From positions 1 through 16,940 of the forward strand of contig DBRU01000044.1 of NCBI GenBank assembly GCA_002306375.1: a stretch of 16,940 nt of DNA, in the 5' to 3' direction. This DNA comes from Faecalibacterium sp. UBA1360. GTDB taxonomy: Bacteria; Bacillota; Clostridia; Oscillospirales; Ruminococcaceae. Under the pieces are notes generated by a model, which ran no database searches, was not told the origin of the DNA, and saw nothing but the letters and a program-made list of their open reading frames with translations. Positions 11,903-16,940 of the stretch are shown piece after piece; positions within the stretch are counted from its first letter, which is position 1, and every line of letters starts with the position of its first letter. A program made the position numbers and the translations under genes.

Positions 11903-13537
11903 TCAGTACATACCGCCCATGTCGCCGCCGGCGGGAGCCGCCGGAGCCGGAGGTTCGGGCAGGTCGGCCACGAGGCTCTCGGTGGTCAGGACCATGGACG
12001 CCACGCTGGCCGCATTCTCCAGAGCCGAACGGGTGACCTTGGTGGGGTCAACGATGCCGGCCTCGATCATGTCGTCCACATACACTTCCTTCTGGGCGTC
12101 GTAGCCGTAGTTGGGCTTGCCGGCCTGCAGGATGTTGTTGATGATGACGCTGCCTTCCAGACCGGCGTTGGCCGCGATCTGACGCAGGGGCGCTTCCAGA
12201 GCCTTGCGCACGATCTTGGCGCCGGTGCGCTCGTCGCCTTCCAGACCGTTGACCAGTTCGTCCACGGCGGGGATGGCGTTCAGGGTGGCGGTGCCGCCGC
12301 CGGCGACAATGCCTTCCTCGACCGCCGCCTTGGTGGCGTTCAGGGCATCCTCGATGCGCAGCTTCTTGTCCTTCATTTCCACTTCGGTGGAGGCGCCGAC
12401 CTTGATAACCGCAACGCCGCCGGCCATCTTGGCCAGGCGTTCCTGCAGCTTCTCACGGTCGAAGTCGGAGGTAGCGGAAGCGATCTGGCTGCGGATCTGG
12501 GCAACGCGGTCCGCGATCTGGGCCTTGTCGCCGTTGCCGCCCACGATGGTGGTGACTTCCTTGCCGACCTTGACCTGGCGGGCGGTGCCCAGCATGGACA
12601 GGTTGGCGTCCTTAAGCTCATAGCCCAGCTCGCTGCTGACGACGGTGCCGCCGGTCAGGATGGCGATGTCGGTGAGCATCTCCTTGCGGCGATCGCCAAA
12701 ACCGGGGGCCTTGACCGCCACAACGTTCAGACCGCCGCGCAGACGGTTGATGATCAGGTTGGACAGGGCATCGCCCTCCACATCCTCGGCGATGATCAGC
12801 AGCTTGCGGCCGGACTGGATGACCTGCTCCAGCAGGGGGACCATGTCCTGGAACACGCTGATCTTCTTGTCGGTGATGAGCACGCTGGCATCGTCAAAGA
12901 CGGCTTCCATCTTCTCGGTGTCAGTGACCATATAGGGAGTGATATAGCCGCGGTCAAACTGCATGCCCTCGACCACCTCGGTGTAGGTCTCGGCGGTGGT
13001 CTTGTTTTCTTCGATGGTGATGACGCCGTCGGCGGTGACCTTCTCCATGGCGTCGGCAATCAGCTGGCCGATCTCAGCGTCGCCGGCAGAAACGGTGCCG
13101 ACGCGGGCGATGTCCTTGCTGCCGTTGACCTTCTGGCTGTGGGACTTGACGGCTTCCACCGCAACGCCCACGGCTTTCTGGATGCCGCGCTTGATGTCCA
13201 TGGGGTTGGCGCCGGCGGTCACGTTCTTCATGCCTTCGGTGACCATGGCCTGGGCCAGCACGGTGGCAGTGGTGGTGCCGTCGCCGGCCGCGTCGTTGGT
13301 CTTGGTGGCCACTTCGCGCACCAGCTGGGCGCCCATGTTCTCGAACTCGTCTTTCAGTTCAATCTCCTTGGCGATGGTCACGCCGTCATTGGTGATGACC
13401 GGGCTGCCAAACTTCTTGGCCAGCACGACGTTGCGGCCCTTGGGGCCGAGGGTGATCTTGACGGTATCGGCCAGCTGGTCGATACCGGCGCAAAGAGCTT
13501 TGCGGGCGTCTTCGCCCTGTTTGATCTGTTTTGCCAT
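11903..13537 (-). CDS. groEL: Chaperonin GroEL (Hsp60)
   Basis: 544 residues, full length. GroEL forms double seven-membered rings that fold proteins inside a cavity using ATP. The N-terminus (MAKQIKQGEDARKALCAGID), the nucleotide-binding ITLGPKGRNVV (about 28-38) and NDAAGDGTTTATVLAQ (about 81-96), the apical VKAPGFGDRRKEML and the equatorial GIVAGGGTATL are standard. The C-terminus ends in a short Gly-Met tail (GGDMGGMY). It lies 39 bp downstream of groES and is co-transcribed with it under CIRCE. Nothing is truncated. Confidence 0.98.
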   Translation of the reverse strand: MAKQIKQGEDARKALCAGIDQLADTVKITLGPKGRNVVLAKKFGSPVITNDGVTIAKEIELKDEFENMGAQLVREVATKTNDAAGDGTTTATVLAQAMVTEGMKNVTAGANPMDIKRGIQKAVGVAVEAVKSHSQKVNGSKDIARVGTVSAGDAEIGQLIADAMEKVTADGVITIEENKTTAETYTEVVEGMQFDRGYITPYMVTDTEKMEAVFDDASVLITDKKISVFQDMVPLLEQVIQSGRKLLIIAEDVEGDALSNLIINRLRGGLNVVAVKAPGFGDRRKEMLTDIAILTGGTVVSSELGYELKDANLSMLGTARQVKVGKEVTTIVGGNGDKAQIADRVAQIRSQIASATSDFDREKLQERLAKMAGGVAVIKVGASTEVEMKDKKLRIEDALNATKAAVEEGIVAGGGTATLNAIPAVDELVNGLEGDERTGAKIVRKALEAPLRQIAANAGLEGSVIINNILQAGKPNYGYDAQKEVYVDDMIEAGIVDPTKVTRSALENAASVASMVLTTESLVADLPEPPAPAAPAGGDMGGMY

Positions 13538-13576
13538 GGTACTATCTCTCCTTACTCAACTAAAAAACCTCATTGC

Positions 13577-13861
13577 TTACTCGACAACGGCCAAAATGTC
13601 GCTCTGGCGCACGATGGTGCACTCTTCGCCGTCCACCTTGACCTCGGTGCCCGAGTATTTGCTGGTCAGGACCTTGTCGCCGACCTTGACGATCATTTCC
13701 ACTTCCTTGCCGTCCACATTGCCGCCCGGGCCAACGGCCAGCACTTCGGCGATCTGGGGCTTTTCTTTGGCGGAACCGGTCAGGATCAGACCGCCCTTGG
13801 TGGTCTCTTCTTCTTCGACCAGCTTGATGACAACGCGATCGGCCAGAGGTTTGATTCTCAT
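13577..13861 (-). CDS. groES: Co-chaperonin GroES (Hsp10)
   Basis: 94 residues from the ATG at 13861, chosen because MRIKPLADRVVIKLVEEE is the normal N-terminus and GGGAGG lies about 10 bases upstream. An in-frame ATG 30 bases upstream is within the leader. The mobile loop (EEETTKGGLILTGSAKEKPQ, about 16-35) and the GPGG turn (about 44-47) are visible. GroES caps the GroEL ring. It is the first gene of the CIRCE-regulated heat-shock operon. Confidence 0.97.
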   Translation of the reverse strand: MRIKPLADRVVIKLVEEEETTKGGLILTGSAKEKPQIAEVLAVGPGGNVDGKEVEMIVKVGDKVLTSKYSGTEVKVDGEECTIVRQSDILAVVE

Positions 13862-13909
13862 GGTACAGTGTCCTCCCTTATCGTTAAACAATGTTTTGGA
13901 ACGAAGTTC

Positions 13910-13936
13910 TTAGCAGTCATTTATCTTGAGTGCTAA
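13910..13936 (-). promoter_or_regulatory. CIRCE operator (HrcA binding site)
   Basis: TTAGCAGTC, 9 bases, GAGTGCTAA as read on the plus strand: the canonical TTAGCACTC-N9-GAGTGCTAA with one changed base in the groES-proximal arm (C to G at 13916). It lies just downstream of the groES -10, overlapping the predicted start, as expected for HrcA repression of groESL. Confidence 0.95.
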
Positions 13937-13940
13937 ACAT

Positions 13941-13969
13941 ATTGTAGCCACTTGCTTTCAAAAAATCAA
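13941..13969 (-). promoter_or_regulatory. groESL promoter
   Basis: On the minus strand TTGATT (13964-13969) and TACAAT (13941-13946) are 17 bp apart, immediately before CIRCE. An A/T-rich stretch (AAAAATTTTATA, 13980-13991) lies upstream of the -35 and may act as an UP element. Confidence 0.8.
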
Positions 13970-14038
13970 GGGGTGCAAGTATAAAATTTTTGTGAACGGC
14001 ATCATTTATCGGTGCGTCGTTCTATTTTTGCAATTTTT

Positions 14039-14050
14039 GAAGAATTCTTC
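14039..14050. other. Palindrome in an AT-rich intergenic stretch
   Basis: GAAGAATTCTTC is a perfect 12-base palindrome. The surrounding gap between the groES promoter and the hydrolase gene (13970-14131) is much richer in A and T than the genes around it. I see no gene there and no clear terminator for the hydrolase; a small CGCGGA/TCCGCG hairpin (about 14067-14081) lacks a T-run. Confidence 0.35.
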
Positions 14051-14131
14051 TTGCCTTTTTTCGGGTCGCGGACCATCCGCGCCAACCATTTCCAGTGTTT
14101 AGCAGTCCAACGGCAAGGGCTTTGGCGGCGC

Positions 14132-15010
14132 TCAATCCCGGCGGTCTGCGCGCACAAAAGGCTCGCGCACCTCGGCACGGATCAGCTCGCCATACAGTTT
14201 GGGGCGCCGGTAGGCGTTGCCGTGCACCTCGCTGCGGCGGTAGGCACGAAGCATATCCATGTCAAAGTCGGCCACAAAGACGCCGGCTTCCTCCCCTGCC
14301 TGTACAAGGCAAGTATCCCGCGAGCCAGGCATATCAGGCAGGTAAGCTACGCCGTCAAAAGCAGAGGACCCTCCGTTGCAGTCCGGCCAGGGCGCGGGAT
14401 AGTTGCAGGTGGCGAGCCCCATCATGTTTTCAAAAGCCCGGGCCCGCAGCTGGGACAGGCGGTTGATCTCCATGGGGCATGCGTTGGGCACCAGAACGAT
14501 CTCGGCTCCTTGCAGCATGAGCAGCCGGGCGCTTTCGGGGAATTCCCGGTCATAGCAGATCATGGCGCCAACGCGCACAGGACCGGCGGCGGTGTCCAGG
14601 TCGGCGGTGTAAAAGCCTTCGCCCCGGCTAAGGCAGCGTTCCTCGCCAAAATCACAGGTGTGCACCTTGGCATATTGCAGTGCCAGCCGGCCGTGCCGGT
14701 CGTAGACAAACAGGCTGTTGCGGGGCGCAGGGTCTGCCTGTTCCAGGCAGGTCACCCCCACCGCCATGCCCAGATCCCGGGCGCAGCCGGCGAAGGCACG
14801 CAAATAACCGCTTTGCGGCGCAACGGCCGCGGCATGCAACGCGGCAGGATCGCCAGGGATGCGATACCCGACGTTCCACATTTCCGGAAAAAGGGCCAGG
14901 TCCGCCCCCTTTTCCTTGGCGCAGCGGCAAGCATCCAGGCCAATGGCCAGGCTTTGCTCTTGCGTATCCCCGGGCAGAATCTGGAGCAGAGCCACACGGA
15001 AGTTCGACAT
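14132..15010 (-). CDS. Carbon-nitrogen hydrolase (nitrilase superfamily)
   Basis: 292 residues from the ATG at 15010, supported by AAGGAGG 8 bases upstream. The Glu-Lys-Cys triad is complete: Glu43 in LALFPEMWN, Lys115 in QYAKVHTCDFGEE and Cys152 in GAMICYDREFPE. The family's ENMMGLATCNYP and NGGSSAFDG segments follow. These cytoplasmic enzymes hydrolyse amides, carbamoyl groups or nitriles through a cysteine thioester; the substrate here cannot be told from sequence. Candidates are an omega-amidase-type or N-carbamoyl amidase activity. It lies 113 bp after clpX in the same orientation, beyond the clpX terminator, with a GC-rich hairpin but no clear promoter in between. Confidence 0.88.
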   Translation of the reverse strand: MSNFRVALLQILPGDTQEQSLAIGLDACRCAKEKGADLALFPEMWNVGYRIPGDPAALHAAAVAPQSGYLRAFAGCARDLGMAVGVTCLEQADPAPRNSLFVYDRHGRLALQYAKVHTCDFGEERCLSRGEGFYTADLDTAAGPVRVGAMICYDREFPESARLLMLQGAEIVLVPNACPMEINRLSQLRARAFENMMGLATCNYPAPWPDCNGGSSAFDGVAYLPDMPGSRDTCLVQAGEEAGVFVADFDMDMLRAYRRSEVHGNAYRRPKLYGELIRAEVREPFVRADRRD

Positions 15011-15029
15011 AAGGCAGCCTCCTTGATGC

Positions 15030-15053
15030 GGGGCGCGCAGACATACGCGCCCC
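15030..15053 (-). other. GC-rich hairpin in the hydrolase leader
   Basis: GGGGCGCG (15030-15037) and CGCGCCCC (15046-15053) are perfect 8-bp arms around an 8-base loop, directly before the ribosome binding site of the hydrolase. No T-run follows on the minus strand. It could be a regulatory or mRNA-stabilising structure. Confidence 0.5.
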
Positions 15054-15062
15054 TTAAAAATC

Positions 15063-15116
15063 AAAGAAAAAAGCAAACGGCGGCGACCGATCCCGCAAAA
15101 GGGTCTGTCGCCGCCG
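15063..15116 (-). terminator. Rho-independent terminator after clpX
   Basis: CGGCGGCGAC (minus strand, 15107-15116) pairs over 10 bp with GTCGCCGCCG (15078-15087), with an inner ACCC/GGG stem. On the minus strand TTTGCTTTTTTC follows. It starts 7 bases past the clpX stop. Confidence 0.88.
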
Positions 15117-15123
15117 AGATCTG

Positions 15124-16464
<1,341 letters not shown>

Positions 16465-16479
16465 TTCCTTCCCCCGTGG

Positions 16480-16940
16480 TCAATGTTTGGAGATGATCTC
16501 GTCGATCAGGCCATATTCCTTGGCCTGCTGGGCGGTCATATAGTTGTCGCGCTCGGTGTCGCGCTCCACCGCTTCCAGGGGCTGGCCGGTGTAGGCGCTG
16601 ATCAGGCCGTTGAGCTTGGAACGCAGACGCACGATGTGATCGGCATGGATCTTGATGTCGGTGGCCTGGCCGGAGATGCCGCCGCCCCCGATCAGGGGCT
16701 GATGGATCAGAATCTCGGAATTGGGCAGCGCAAAGCGCTTGCCCTTGGTGCCGCTGGCCAGCAAGAAGGCGCCCATAGACGCGGCCATGCCCACGCAGAT
16801 CGTGGACACATCGCACTTGATATACTGCATGGTATCATGGATGGCCATGCCGTCCGAGATGGAACCGCCCGGGCTGTTGATGTAGAAGCTGATGTCCTTT
16901 TCGGGGTCCTGGCCTTCCAGGTACAGCAGCTGCGCAATGA
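16480..16940 (-). CDS. clpP: ATP-dependent Clp protease proteolytic subunit ClpP (N-terminus outside window)
   Basis: The frame is open to the right edge, giving the last 152 residues; roughly 40 N-terminal residues are missing. The first visible residues are IAQLLYLEGQDPEKDISFYI, then NSPGGS. Catalytic Ser is in GMAASMGAF (visible residue 54), His in ILIHQP (visible residue 79, 25 further on as in E. coli ClpP) and Asp in ERDTERD. ClpP forms the two-ring serine protease barrel that works with ClpX. The handle region carries a Gly-rich insert (LIGGGGISGQATD), normal for the family. The stop is 15 bp before clpX. Confidence 0.98.
   Translation of the reverse strand, partial: IAQLLYLEGQDPEKDISFYINSPGGSISDGMAIHDTMQYIKCDVSTICVGMAASMGAFLLASGTKGKRFALPNSEILIHQPLIGGGGISGQATDIKIHADHIVRLRSKLNGLISAYTGQPLEAVERDTERDNYMTAQQAKEYGLIDEIISKH

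Noticed and set aside
12996..13936. Plus-strand open frames antisense to groEL and groES
   Set aside because: Shadows of strongly conserved genes; they also run across the groESL promoter and CIRCE.
14067..14081. CGCGGA/TCCGCG hairpin as a terminator for the hydrolase gene
   Set aside because: Stem of only 6 bp with no T-run on the minus strand.

Overview
The window looks like a stretch of low-risk housekeeping chromosome from a Firmicute of the class Clostridia, most likely an Oscillospiraceae/Ruminococcaceae-type gut bacterium with high GC content (judged by eye, not computed). The reasons are a T-box riboswitch ahead of alaS, a CIRCE operator ahead of groES, strong AGGAGG-type ribosome binding sites, a DUF1540 protein, a TOPRIM/RNase M5 protein next to holA, and a VanZ-family membrane protein. 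I see no rRNA, tRNA, CRISPR array, insertion sequence or prophage gene.

Layout, left to right. (1) 1-359, minus: the N-terminal part of a lipoprotein of beta-helix/adhesin character, cut by the window edge. (2) 525-821, plus: a small cysteine-rich protein with two DUF1540-like units. (3) 839-877: a bidirectional terminator separating it from a long minus-strand block. (4) 886-8586, minus: T-box leader, alaS, HIT protein, phosphoribosyltransferase, comEC-like gene, holA and an RNase M5-like gene, very tightly packed (1-bp gap at phosphoribosyltransferase/comEC, 14-bp overlap at comEC/holA, 4-bp overlap at holA/rnmV). An internal promoter lies between alaS and the HIT gene. (5) 8635-10248, minus: a class B penicillin-binding protein. 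(6) 10391-10840, minus: a VanZ-family protein, followed by its own terminator. (7) 11005-11787, plus: a ZIP-family metal transporter behind a consensus promoter with a perfect inverted repeat at the predicted transcription start. (8) 11816-11848: a perfect 15-bp bidirectional terminator. (9) 11903-13969, minus: CIRCE-controlled groES-groEL. (10) 14132-15010, minus: a carbon-nitrogen hydrolase. (11) 15078-16940, minus: clpP (partial at the right edge), clpX and their terminator.

Together the genes cover translation (alaS), DNA replication (holA), RNA maturation (RNase M5-like), wall synthesis (PBP), protein folding and degradation (groESL, clpPX), metal uptake (ZIP) and nucleotide-related turnover (HIT, phosphoribosyltransferase). 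I did not find a convincing new multi-gene system. The points most worth a second look are the operator-like inverted repeat at the ZIP promoter, the ComEC C-terminal domain that has lost the metallo-beta-lactamase metal motif, the tandem DUF1540 protein, and the hydrolase gene that seems to depend on read-through of the clpX terminator.
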